A model generated the notes under the pieces. It worked only from the letters and a program-made list of their open reading frames with translations, was not told the DNA's origin and did not search any database. A DNA stretch of 11,104 nucleotides from Choanephora cucurbitarum (taxonomy: Eukaryota; Mucoromycota; Mucoromycetes; Mucorales; Choanephoraceae). Location: the NCBI GenBank assembly GCA_025331435.1, contig JAIWNI010000327.1, positions 1 to 11,104 of the forward strand. The letters run 5' to 3'. How positions within the stretch are numbered: position 1 is the stretch's first letter; each line of letters begins with the position of its first letter. Below, in pieces: positions 1-7,708 of the stretch. The position numbers were made by a program, and so were the translations under genes.

Positions 1-78
1 TTTGCTATAGGCTTGTTGTGTACGAGTGGTGGGGTCATGAATTAATATATGATCTTCATATTGGATTTTTTATATATA

Positions 79-438
79 GCCTCAAATAGACAATTACTGT
101 CTGAAGTTGTTCGGTTGTTAGTCAAGAAGACAAACGATATGGTAAATGAGGAAGAGATCAAATAGTTTCAACTGAAAAGTTTTGGGAGAACCTTCACAGT
201 CTAACTTTATTAATTGTAGATTGTCTGTATTGTATTTCAGTTTGATTGGTAGTAGTTTGATGGCATCGATTGGTATCACACGTATGAATAAATGTTACAA
301 GCTTTCAACATCACAAAAGAAATTGATGAGTGAGTTTGGGAATGCTTATTAAAGAAGAGGCTTTGAGGTAACGATGGATTAAGAGGCTTGGATAAGGTCT
401 GAGGATTACAACTAGCGAATGGTTGGCATTTGATTCGA
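79..438 (+). pseudogene. Decayed reading frame, weakly Gag-like
   Basis: One reading frame stays protein-like for about 120 codons but is broken by in-frame stops at 163, 202, 211, 217, 250, 253, 289, 331, 364 and 400. Open blocks include SEVVRLLVKKTNDMVNEEE (about 100-156), FDGIDWYHTYE (256-288) and MLQAFNITKEIDE (292-330), followed by a Leu/Lys-rich segment. The order F-D-G-x-D-W-x-x-x-Y-E, then a helix, then an L-x-G-like segment resembles the core of retrotransposon Gag proteins (Retrotrans_gag type), where a FDG...W...YE stretch precedes A..W. This is recalled family knowledge with no search behind it. No protease, reverse transcriptase or long terminal repeat was recognised nearby. It could equally be the remnant of an unrelated host gene. 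No start codon is proposed. Confidence 0.28.
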
Positions 439-3437
439 TCTACATCAAACTCAGGTTGACGGTCAATGGATGTTAGTTGCTGATAACAGAGGGTTACATT
501 TGAGTATTATGTCAAATAGTAGCCAAACTTACACATCGTATGCGATACTGAGCGATACAAGCAAATATTCTACATCAGCATTATATTGCCAATGCCAAAT
601 ATGAGTGTAGCTTTTTTTACCACACATCTCTATCTTATAAGTATAAAGATATCGACTTAATTTTCTCTAATGGCTATTTGCGTGTCATTGCAAATGGATG
701 CTAGATTGGTTTGTAAAAGCAAGATAGAGAGTGCTAGTTTTATATACTGCATCTGTTAAATGTTTATACTTTCGAAATAATACGGAGATGATGATGTCTT
801 TAGTCTGTTGTGTATATAACTTGCAGTTTCCAATATTATTCAACATCATGTGCATGTCAGTAAAAGATTTGTATTTACCATTTTTGGTAGTTTCGTCAAC
901 CAGATCGTCAACGCATATACCTTATACGATTTGATTATTCCTTATTTGGCATTTTGAATGATTTGCTCCGTCATCTTATTGGCTGTATGATGACGTGTCA
1001 TTATGATATTTTACTTTCCCAGTGTATTTGGTATTTTTCTTTTTCCTTTCCTCTTTATTTTATTTATTTCCTCACACACTCATGTCGACCATCTTGTACA
1101 CTGAATACGCTTAGCTGTCGAATACACGTTACGAACAGTCAGTACATTTTATTTCAGAATAAATATTCGCGCTATACAGTTCAATCACTTTGAAAAAGCC
1201 GTCAATCAGTCTCTCTTTGAAACATACCTTCTTTTTTGAACCGACTGACCTTAGAGATGCTATATGACTCTTTATTTCTCCTACACGTTGATAAGTAACT
1301 ATGACAGCACTTTTATCTTATATATGTACTGACTACGTTTCTTTTTCTTCTTTAGTCAACACTTTAGCCAGCAGTTCGACCTGTACGATCTATGTTACCT
1401 CTTTTGCTTACCATCTCAATGCTTCATTCAAATATCTGGTAAACTGAATATAGTTTAAGGTGTTACTTGTATATTTATTTATTTACGTTGATTAGAAAGC
1501 TTTGCACTTGGTGATCAACATAGTTCACCTATACCTGTTGTTTATCTCAAATCGATTTCGCATATATCGGTAAGCAATTGTGCAATCCTTAGAGTAAGAG
1601 ATCATGTTATTTAATAGAGATATTTTTGCATTAGCTATCGTGCTTTTACCTGATCAGTTTACAAGTCTCATTTTGGATAAGTTAATGGATATCTATTCAA
1701 CACTCTACTGAAGATGATCAGCTACATTCAATTGTATAAGAAGGTTATTGAATACTCTGGATTTGATTGTGTGGATCATCTCATATAGCTTCATATGAGT
1801 ACTGATAGTGTAGAGGTAAATGGTTTGCAAATAGGCTTCATGTTTAGGGAGGATTTGTGCATTGGTTTTAGAGATAATGGTATAATTAGAGATCAATAAA
1901 AGACGACCTTATATTACTCTTTGGCATTATGAAATGGTTTGTTTGATCAGAGTATTAGTATATTTAGAGATGACAGTAATAGGCATTCATTGCTCACCAT
2001 TCAAAGCCACTTTTATGAGGATAAAGTGTCTTATTCATTGTGAATGTGGGATCTTCAATGAATGTGGAGTCGTGATTCAAGAAGGGTTTGTTTGTTGTAT
2101 CCTGTTTATTATCTTGAAGATGTATCAAGATAATCACATTTTCTATGTTGCTTATTATCTTGCATATGTAACAAGTTAACCAAACTTTGTAACTTGTGTC
2201 TCTGTTTCCAATTGAAGGCTATCCAAAAAAGGTCTTGAATCGGCTAACGAGTTATATTTTAAGATGGCTTAGCTTATTTTATTCGCTTCCTTTTCCTTTC
2301 TCTTTTTCTTAACATCCTTACGTTCTACTTTTTTCTAAGTAAACAACTGATTGTCTACACCTTTGATGCAATCACCTCTGTGGTGAAAAGTCCTACTGAT
2401 ACATAACTTAGTGCGTATACCTTTTAATATAATCACACGAAAGGATCTTACTAACTATATGCGTTTCATAAAGTATAGTAAGCATAGCAGCAACTCATGA
2501 GTACGCTTTCAGCTACCTGACTTGAAGCAGCTATTCACGAACAGAAAAAGAGAGTAGTGCTTTGTATTCAAGACGATGAACATCAACTACTATACTGCAG
2601 CAGACTAACGATTCAAGTCTCAACATGATTAAAAAGAGAGTCGTAAGCTTTCTCTGTGCGACTTGTCGTTCGTATATCTTTTTTAGTTCATACAAAAGAT
2701 AACCAGTACTATCTTATATCTTATGCTTCATAAGACCACTCATCTTGTTGACTATGACTTCTACATCTACCTTAGTCATAATACACAAGCTTAAATAAAT
2801 AAAAATTCTCCGTTTCTACCCTTTGGCTTAGTGCATCTGCTTCTTCTCTACTCAACTCGTTGCTTGTCTCTATTCTTTTGCATCCCTTACACTTAAATCT
2901 TCAATACAGCCTACCATCCAAAAATTGCCTCTCCTTTAAAATATGGACGCTATCTAAATCTCTTCAAATGTTTCATCCATACTGAAGAATCTTGTCCCCA
3001 CTTTTTCTTTTTTAGGATATCATCTGTTTCCCTTTTCGTAAACTGTCCCCCCATCACAACTCTTTTTGAGAATTCACAGAAAATCAATTTGATTTCTCTC
3101 TTCTCTTTTTCTGAATTCAAGTAAAAATATTCTTTCCTCTGCTATTTCTCTTTGACTTAAGATTTTTTATTCAAGCAATTTAACATTAAAAAAAATAAAG
3201 ATCACTTCACCATCACCGATCGACTTGAAACTTAGCAGAGAGCTTCTTTTAATTTACAAGACTTGCCTGAGCAGAAAAAAGTCGACACTTTTATCATTCA
3301 AATTCATAATAATACCTCACCTATATATTTTTGAAATCTAGAGACACTTTTTTTGCAGAGTTACTAACAAAAAATATCAGCTGGGTTCGAATATGCGCCG
3401 TAGTGTTGTACGCTTTAAAGACAGAATTTAAAGGTAG
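439..3437. other. Long stretch without a recognisable gene
   Basis: About 3 kb of AT-rich DNA. Open frames exist (for example 1934-2179 on the plus strand, Cys-rich, and 1705-1896 on the minus strand) but have no recognisable domain, no extension across splice sites and no clear coding composition. From about 2270 to 3200 the plus strand is strongly pyrimidine-rich, with many CTTTTTCTTT-like tracts. Isolated splice-like strings (GTAAGC at about 1569, and its complement at about 1407) do not assemble into exons. The last 45 bases before the transposon are ordinary flank. They include one GCGCC at about 3394 that is not part of the inverted repeat. Confidence 0.5.
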
Positions 3438-3439
3438 TA
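3438..3439. other. Left TA target-site duplication
   Basis: TA lies directly before the inverted repeat (GTAG-TA-CAGG) and matches the TA at 5277-5278 directly after the right repeat (CCTG-TA-TG). Duplicated TA is the hallmark of Tc1/mariner integration. Removing the element gives an inferred empty site GGTAG-TA-TGTAAC. Confidence 0.85.
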
Positions 3440-3609
3440 CAGGTTTTTTCTTTTAATTTTGCGCTTGCTGTATAATTTTTGCGCCTCCGATTTTTTTTTT
3501 GCGCATCAATAAAAACATTTTGCGCATCGGCAGAAACTTTTTGCGCATCTCAAGAAATCATTTTGCGCTAAGTGATTTTTTTTTGCGCATAGAAAATTCT
3601 TTTTGCGTA
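3440..3609 (+). repeat. Left terminal inverted repeat with phased GCGC ladder
   Basis: Seven GCGC tetramers start at 3461, 3481, 3501, 3522, 3543, 3565 and 3585, and a GCGT variant starts at 3605. Steps are 20, 20, 21, 21, 22, 20 and 20 bases. Most are preceded by a T run of four to ten bases. Four sit in the palindrome TGCGCA. The spacing is close to two turns of B-DNA, so all sites would lie on one face of the helix, and the T runs would be phased as well. In Tc1-like elements with long repeats, such internal repeats are transposase-binding sites, but usually there are only one or two per end. A TATAAT at 3471-3476 and the closeness to the transposase start suggest the repeat also carries the promoter. 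Confidence 0.92.
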
Positions 3610-3626
3610 CCTTTGTTTCAAATACA

Positions 3627-4091
3627 ATGTCAAACACAAACATACCTGAGGAATACTTGCACTGCTTCAACGTCACTGATGAGTTTGGGGAAGTGGAGCC
3701 AATGGAGCTAGAGAGCTCACAAGTGCCCGACGTTGCTGAAGTTGTGGGCTATGAGTGGCATCAGTGGCAGCCTGGACAAGAAGAGCCCGCTCAAACTGTC
3801 GAGGAGCAACTAGGAATCAAGTCTTTGATTAGATTCCGAGACTTTAAGCAGTGGAAAGTTGAGGAGTATATCACCTTAAAAGAAGAAGAAAAAGTAGAAG
3901 TTGCTGTACCATCTCAGCAAAACAATAGCAAGAGCAAGACAGCCGTCAACAAGGTCAGAGGAAGCTATCGCTCTTATTCGCCTCAGCAAATTCAAGAGCT
4001 CATCGATCTTGTTATTATGACAGGAATGTCAGCCAGACAAGCTGGTTTGAGTTTGGGGAATTGTAGTGCGAACAGCGCAACATTACGTTAA
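3627..4091 (+). CDS. Transposase, N-terminal part (DNA-binding half, frameshifted)
   Basis: ATG at 3627 is the first in-frame ATG after the inverted repeat. The longer frame reaching 3603 would need a TTG start inside the repeat. The first 100 residues are acidic and low in recognisable structure (rich in E, V, Q, with two Trp in HQWQP and YEWHQW). Residues about 102-116 are basic and Ser/Asn-rich. Residues 117-144 begin a helix-turn-helix: YSPQQIQELIDLVIMTG, then MSARQAGLSLG. The recognition helix continues only in the next frame (+1), as IVVRTAQHYVKKY from 4060. In its own frame the protein ends ten residues later at TAA 4089-4091. A one-base insertion in the run GGGGAA (4055-4060), or a programmed +1 shift, would explain this. 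Read through the shift, the product is about 484 residues, longer than the roughly 340 of classical Tc1 enzymes because of the N-terminal extension. Made alone, this half would carry an incomplete DNA-binding fold. Confidence 0.85.
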   Translation: MSNTNIPEEYLHCFNVTDEFGEVEPMELESSQVPDVAEVVGYEWHQWQPGQEEPAQTVEEQLGIKSLIRFRDFKQWKVEEYITLKEEEKVEVAVPSQQNNSKSKTAVNKVRGSYRSYSPQQIQELIDLVIMTGMSARQAGLSLGNCSANSATLR

Positions 4092-5082
4092 AAAGTACAA
4101 GGATGATGAAGAAAAACGTGTTCCCGTCCCTAGATTGAACGACAGAAGAAGCTTTGGTAACAACCAAAAGCTTTTTGAGCAGCACACAGACTTTTTGTGT
4201 CAGATTTTCGACGCCAAAGCTGATTTGACATTATGGGAAGCACGAGACAAGCTTCTAGAGACTTTTCCAGATATTGGATCCATCACTCTATCTGCTTTGC
4301 ATAAGCACCTTGCCAACAAAGCATCTCTGACTCTGAAGAAACTAGATAAGATAGTTGCTCCAAGAGATTCTGAGACAACTGTCCAAATCAGACACGATCG
4401 AGTCTTGGAGTGGATGAATGACCCCAACTTGGATTGGATGAGCACCTGCGTCTTCATAGACGAAGCAGGCTTCAATTTGCATTTACGCAGAAACTTTGGC
4501 CGTTCAGCTAGAGGTAAACCTGCCAGAGTTGTTGTGCCTGCAAACAGAGGTGTGTCCGTGACAATTGTGGGTGCTATTTGCGAGCTTGGTATCATTGACT
4601 TGAGCATCAAAAGGCCACAAACTCAAGTCAAGAAGTTGGCTGCATCTAAGAAAAGGAAGTTAAGAGATGGAGAGGCTGAAGACTACGTGAAGCTCAGAAG
4701 TCGCGTTGGTACTCGAACTGAGCATTTTTTGCACTTTCTTTCTGGTGTTTTGGATGAATTAGATTTTCATGGCCTCAAAGGCCGTTATATTGTGATGGAT
4801 AATGCTTCTATTCATAAGAGCACGGAAGTAGCCAAATTCATTGAAGATCGTGGATATAAGGTAGTGTATCTTCCTCCATATTCCTCATTTCTAAATCCAA
4901 TTGAGGAGTTTTGGTCCAAAGTGAAGGCTGGAGTGAAAAGGGATACACTCACGATGACTTCCAACCTTAGTCATCGAATCATTGAGCCTTCCAAAAAGGT
5001 CACTCCCAATGACTGTCAGGGATGGATAAGACATTCTTATTCATTTTTTGAAAGATGTTTGAACCGTGAACGTATGCTTTAA
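4051..5082 (+). CDS. Transposase, catalytic part (DDE_3-type, DD34E)
   Basis: This frame opens after TGA 4048-4050 and supplies the second half of the helix-turn-helix (TAQHYVKKY) and then the catalytic core. It has no plausible ATG of its own at the right place; GTG at 4066 is the only near start. It is therefore best read as the continuation of the upstream half. Numbering from 4066: first Asp at residue 132 in FIDEAGFNLHLRR, second Asp at 245 in YIVMDNASIHK, Glu at 280 in PPYSSFLNPIEEFW. That gives 112 residues between the Asps and 34 between Asp and Glu, the DD34E signature of Tc1-like enzymes. The 112-residue gap is long for the group and contains a charged insert with KKLAASKKRKLR (189-200), a likely nuclear localisation signal. 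All three catalytic residues and the NPIE motif are intact. The enzyme would cut and join transposon ends at TA targets. The stop is TAA 5080-5082. Confidence 0.93.
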   Translation, partial: VWGIVVRTAQHYVKKYKDDEEKRVPVPRLNDRRSFGNNQKLFEQHTDFLCQIFDAKADLTLWEARDKLLETFPDIGSITLSALHKHLANKASLTLKKLDKIVAPRDSETTVQIRHDRVLEWMNDPNLDWMSTCVFIDEAGFNLHLRRNFGRSARGKPARVVVPANRGVSVTIVGAICELGIIDLSIKRPQTQVKKLAASKKRKLRDGEAEDYVKLRSRVGTRTEHFLHFLSGVLDELDFHGLKGRYIVMDNASIHKSTEVAKFIEDRGYKVVYLPPYSSFLNPIEEFWSKVKAGVKRDTLTMTSNLSHRIIEPSKKVTPNDCQGWIRHSYSFFERCLNRERML

Positions 5083-5084
5083 GG

Positions 5085-5090
5085 AATAAA
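5085..5090 (+). promoter_or_regulatory. Polyadenylation signal of the transposase gene
   Basis: AATAAA lies two bases after the transposase stop codon and 15 bases before the right inverted repeat, so the transcript would be expected to end inside that repeat. The motif is seen directly; its use is inferred. Confidence 0.45.
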
Positions 5091-5105
5091 GATCTAAAGT
5101 TATCA

Positions 5106-5276
5106 TACGCAAAAAGAATTTTCTATGCGCAAAAAAAAAATCACTTAGCGCAAAATGATTTCTTGAGATGCGCAAAAAGTTTCTGCCGATGCGCAAAATG
5201 TTTTTATTGGTGCGCAAAAAAAAAATCGGAGGCGCAAAAATTATACAGCAAGCGCAAAATTAAAAGAAAAAACCTG
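5106..5276 (-). repeat. Right terminal inverted repeat with phased GCGC ladder
   Basis: This is the mirror copy of 3440-3609. GCGC starts at 5127, 5148, 5170, 5191, 5212, 5232 and 5252, with an ACGC variant at 5107. Steps are 20, 21, 22, 21, 21, 20 and 20. The T runs of the left end are A runs here. One substitution and one extra base in a ten-A run (5131-5140) separate it from the left end. Confidence 0.92.
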
Positions 5277-5278
5277 TA
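5277..5278. other. Right TA target-site duplication
   Basis: TA immediately follows CCTG, the last bases of the right inverted repeat, and matches TA 3438-3439. Confidence 0.85.
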
Positions 5279-6141
5279 TGTAACAGTAATAGAGATAATT
5301 CTTTAATAGAGAGAAAAATCGGTTAAGATATAATTTCCAAAAGAAAAGATTAATTATTCTTGATTGATATAAAAAAATGACTATGAGTATATATATATAA
5401 GAAACAAAAAAAAGATATAGGTAATTGAGTACAATCACAGTAATACCAAAGTATAACAGCGATTCTGTAAGATATGGTTTAGATATCTTCAAGAGCATTT
5501 TCTAAATCAGGACATTCAGGTACAACAAACAAATCGACTTTCTGCCGATATTGACGAAACTTTGTCGTGTTTGGGCATGCATTCAAACAAGAAAATATAA
5601 AATTCGGAAATTCAATTAATCATCTCAAGAAAAGATAAATGTTATTTTGACAGATAATGTCAAAATAACAATAAACCAAACAATGTTCATAAAGTTGGAA
5701 ACCTAAAATTACACTAAATGTTACCAAAGGGAAGATGGAAATGAAGCATATAGCAAGTGCTGGCTAAAAAGCGATGAAATGATATACAAGGCGTTCAATG
5801 TGCGTAGCTAACACATTGAAAGCATGATCAGACTTATATTCATGGATTCTCCTTTTTCTCCAATACTGAAAATAGCTATATGACATGGTACATTATTATA
5901 ACAGGATGGTTGCATAGGCCTTATAAAATCAAGGCAGCAGCATCTAACAACACAAGCAATGATTCTAGAGATTTCATTATCAGAAAAGACTAAATCATTA
6001 CTTGGATAAAGATAGTTCTGAGACATAGGGCTTGTCTATCATTATCACACTATTTAAACTGATCTAACATCCAACGAAACAAGTGAACAAGTATGAAACA
6101 GTTAAGCCTGATATATTCAAATACTTTCCAAGACAAAACAC
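5279..6141. other. Stretch without a supported gene
   Basis: AT-rich DNA flanking the transposon. A minus-strand frame at 5808-6026 (72 codons, ATG start, Cys-rich centre with VVRCCCLDF) has fairly protein-like composition and could be an exon of a lost gene. It shows no domain and no convincing splice partners, so I do not call it. The only clear structure is the hairpin at 5640-5670. Confidence 0.4.
5640..5670. repeat. Perfect 12-base hairpin
   Basis: TGTTATTTTGAC (5640-5651) is followed by a seven-base spacer AGATAAT and the exact complement GTCAAAATAACA (5659-5670). It lies in a gene-free stretch. It could be a dimeric protein-binding site, a short RNA hairpin or a miniature element core. 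No flanking duplication was seen. Confidence 0.7.
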
Positions 6142-6180
6142 ATATCTTGATAGAGCATAAATAGCTTCTCATCAAGATAT
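6142..6180. repeat. 10-base inverted repeat downstream of the GTPase remnant
   Basis: ATATCTTGAT (6142-6151) and ATCAAGATAT (6171-6180) are exact complements separated by 19 bases. The pair lies about 30 bases beyond the end of the minus-strand GTPase-like frame, so it would fall in that gene's 3' region. Chance pairing cannot be excluded in AT-rich DNA. Confidence 0.45.
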
Positions 6181-6211
6181 AAACTTAGTTGAAAATATAT
6201 CTCCACCTTAT

Positions 6212-6994
6212 TCAAGGCGGAGGATGAAATCTGGCTACAGACATCTTTTTATAAAGGTGACCAGTCATCCCAGTAGGAGAACTGCTCATATAGATAAAAC
6301 TGTAACGGAGTGATTGATTGAAACCGAGATAGAAATAGTATATTAACACAACATGAACGTGCAGTAGAATTAGTTCCCTCTCTTTCTTTTTAATAAAAGT
6401 TTCGAGTTCCCTCTCATTGAATTTATCTGAGCCTGCAAATATCACAAACTTGTCAACATGGCACTGCAGAATCTTGTAATACGGGTGGAGATTGTTAATC
6501 AGATTGACTTGCATATACTTGCTTAGCAATACAACCGCTGGATACAGATTTCAATAAAATAAGCAGAATAATCGAAAAATGAACGATCTTCGATGGCTTG
6601 CTGAGCTAAATAAGGAAGTTAAAAGGAAGCAATCAAGATGGTAATACAGAATATAAAAAAAATAAAGTGGAATACAAAAAAAAGGGACAAAATTGAATAG
6701 AACAAAATAGAAAAGAATAAAATAGAATAAAATAAAAATAAAATAGAAAGCACGACAAAAGAAAATAATAATAACAGTAGAGATACAATCAGATCAAGGG
6801 AAACAGGAAACAACAAAAACATAATGAGACTAAATGAGGGTCAACATACTTTTGCACTTTGGTCAATGCAGGTACCAACTTGGATAGTAAACATCTTGAG
6901 GATTTGACAGCAATGCAAGGAAGCAATTTCATTGGCTGCAACTGTTGCCAGCTATTACCACTTCAGGAACCGAGTAATACAAACCAGACTTGTA
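6212..6994 (-). pseudogene. Decayed EngB/GTPBP8-type GTPase (ribosome-assembly GTPase remnant)
   Basis: Three minus-strand blocks in different frames match the EngB order. Block 1 (from 6994): YKSGLYYSVPEVVIAG, like the KSA...PEVAFAG lead-in to the P-loop. The P-loop follows in exact register, but its Gly-Lys-Ser positions read Gln-stop-Asn. Then come FLALLSNP and, after another stop, PKCKSMLTL, where switch I (PGKT...NF) is expected. Block 2 (6600-6529): FFDYSAYFIEICIQR, like the W..LIE.YL..R helix. Block 3 (about 6538-6212): AVVLLSKYM, like VVLLIDARHG; then KFVIFAGSDKF where G4 (VLTKADK) is expected; then YMSSSPTGMTGHLYKK, like the G5 SS.TG.GI..L end. EngB proteins bind GTP and help assemble large ribosomal subunits; GTPBP8 homologues act in mitochondria. 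A 65-base intron may precede block 1 (GTATGT at 7059, TTTAG ending at 6995). Blocks 1 and 2 are separated by a T-rich tract. Stops, frame changes and the lost P-loop mean no working GTPase. The assignment is by motif order from memory. Confidence 0.5.
6650..6780. repeat. Low-complexity A-rich (minus-strand T-rich) tract
   Basis: Repeated AAAATAGAATAAA-like strings make an almost pure A with occasional T/G stretch. On the minus strand it reads TTTTATTCTAT-like and separates two blocks of the GTPase remnant. It is either an expanded intron or slippage-prone filler. GTATGT at about 6850 and CTTATTTAG at about 6607 on the minus strand are possible intron ends. Confidence 0.6.
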
Positions 6995-7100
6995 CTAAAG
7001 ATCACCACTTTCAAGACAACAAACAGAACAAAGAACAACCTCAACGCACATAAACATACCCAAAGGTATAGACTTCAATACCACCACTACAACTCAGCGG

Positions 7101-7175
7101 ACATCTCCCGTAAACGGGTCATGTCGCCCCTCCCGTATTACGGGAGATGTTACGGTTCACTTGAGGTCTCCCGTA
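7101..7175. repeat. GC-rich palindromic cluster A (CTCCCGTA family)
   Basis: Three forward copies of CTCCCGTA (7105, 7130, 7168) and one reverse copy, TACGGGAG (7139). ACATCTCCCGTAA (7101-7113) pairs exactly with TTACGGGAGATGT (7138-7150), and CTCCCGTA-T-TACGGGAG (7130-7146) is a 17-base palindrome. It contrasts sharply with the AT-rich surroundings. A related cluster lies at 9676-9716. It may be the end of a mobile element, a miniature inverted-repeat element or a transcription-factor platform. Confidence 0.75.
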
Positions 7176-7396
7176 GGGCTTCTAGCAACATGATTGGGTT
7201 TACTTTCAACCACACATCCATACGTTTTGCGTATTCTGTCTTTTTGTACCTCTCTATACCTCTTTACTATTGGACTAGCTTCTGCTGATTTCGCAATTGC
7301 TTCTCTTTATTATTGGGTTATATTTTGCATTCGTCATTAAATTATGGATGTATCATTGGGTCATTTATAGATGTTTAGAGGCTTATAATAGTGGCT

Positions 7397-7402
7397 TTTA
7401 TT
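7397..7402 (-). promoter_or_regulatory. Possible polyadenylation signal
   Basis: TTTATT on the plus strand gives AATAAA on the minus strand, just beyond the tandem repeat and in the right orientation to end the spliced unit described above. Confidence 0.3.
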
Positions 7403-7429
7403 TATAAAAATGAATTCTAGCTATAAAAT

Positions 7430-7708
7430 GGGGCTTATTTTCAGCAGAAGTGCTGGGGGCATCGCTTGTGATACTAGGGGGAATCAGGCGTACTATACTA
7501 GGGATTCGGGCTAAAAATACAGGAAAAATCAGGCTTAAATAATAAAAAATCCAGGCGAAATTAGCATGGAATGCAGGCAAAATAATAGGATGTACTAGGG
7601 CAAATTAGCAGAAAACACTGGACAGAATTAGCAGGGCAGGCAGGCAAAATGGCAGGGCATGCGGGCTAAATAGCAGGAAATACTAGGCCTAATAAACAGT
7701 AAAAATTA
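7430..7708. repeat. Degenerate 22-base tandem repeat (minisatellite)
   Basis: About twelve imperfect units each begin with GGC or GGGC. Clear unit starts are 7509, 7532, 7554, 7576, 7598, 7621, 7643, 7663 and 7686, giving lengths of 23, 22, 22, 22, 23, 22, 20 and 23. A rough consensus is GGCAAATTAGCAGGAAATAC plus TA. Looser GGGG-headed units extend left to about 7430. The period is not a multiple of three and units differ strongly, so this is an old array rather than protein repeats. It lies inside the last exon of the candidate minus-strand transcript. Confidence 0.7.

Larger units (their letters stand above)
3440..5276 (+). mobile_element. Complete Tc1/mariner-like DNA transposon, 1837 bp
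   Basis: The element starts CAGGTTTTTTC and ends with its exact complement, GAAAAAACCTG. It is flanked by TA on both sides and carries inverted repeats of 170 bases (3440-3609) and 171 bases (5106-5276). The only differences between the repeats are one substitution (T at 3506 versus the complement of G at 5211) and nine versus ten bases in one T/A run. The interior holds a single transposase gene that nearly fills it. Its start lies 18 bases inside the left repeat, and its stop is 24 bases before the right repeat, with AATAAA between. Near-identity of the ends implies a recent insertion. TA duplication, CAG ends and a DD34E enzyme place it in Tc1/mariner. Long repeats built from a regular ladder of GCGC motifs are unusual for the group. 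A one-base frame change at about 4055-4059 may make this copy non-autonomous. Confidence 0.93.

Noticed and set aside
1934..2179. 81-codon Cys-rich plus-strand frame.
   Set aside because: Cys spacing fits no zinc-binding pattern I know, there are no splice signals, and the composition is not clearly coding.
3380..3410. GGGTTCGAAT followed by GCGCC, resembling a tRNA T-arm.
   Set aside because: The bases after the loop do not pair with GCTGG, and no acceptor, D-arm or anticodon arm could be built on either strand.
4041..4066. A 22-base GT...AG segment (4045-4066) whose removal would also restore the transposase frame.
   Set aside because: It is shorter than any usual fungal intron, and its removal would delete the core of the helix-turn-helix that the simple one-base shift restores.
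4200..4610. 136-codon minus-strand open frame.
   Set aside because: It is antisense to the conserved transposase catalytic core and is a shadow frame.
5241..5498. 85-codon minus-strand frame beginning beyond the transposon end.
   Set aside because: It runs into the AT-rich inverted repeat and encodes only low-complexity Tyr/Phe/Leu sequence.
7430..7708. The 22-base array as a CRISPR array.
   Set aside because: The units are directly tandem, strongly degenerate and lack spacers, and the genome appears eukaryotic.
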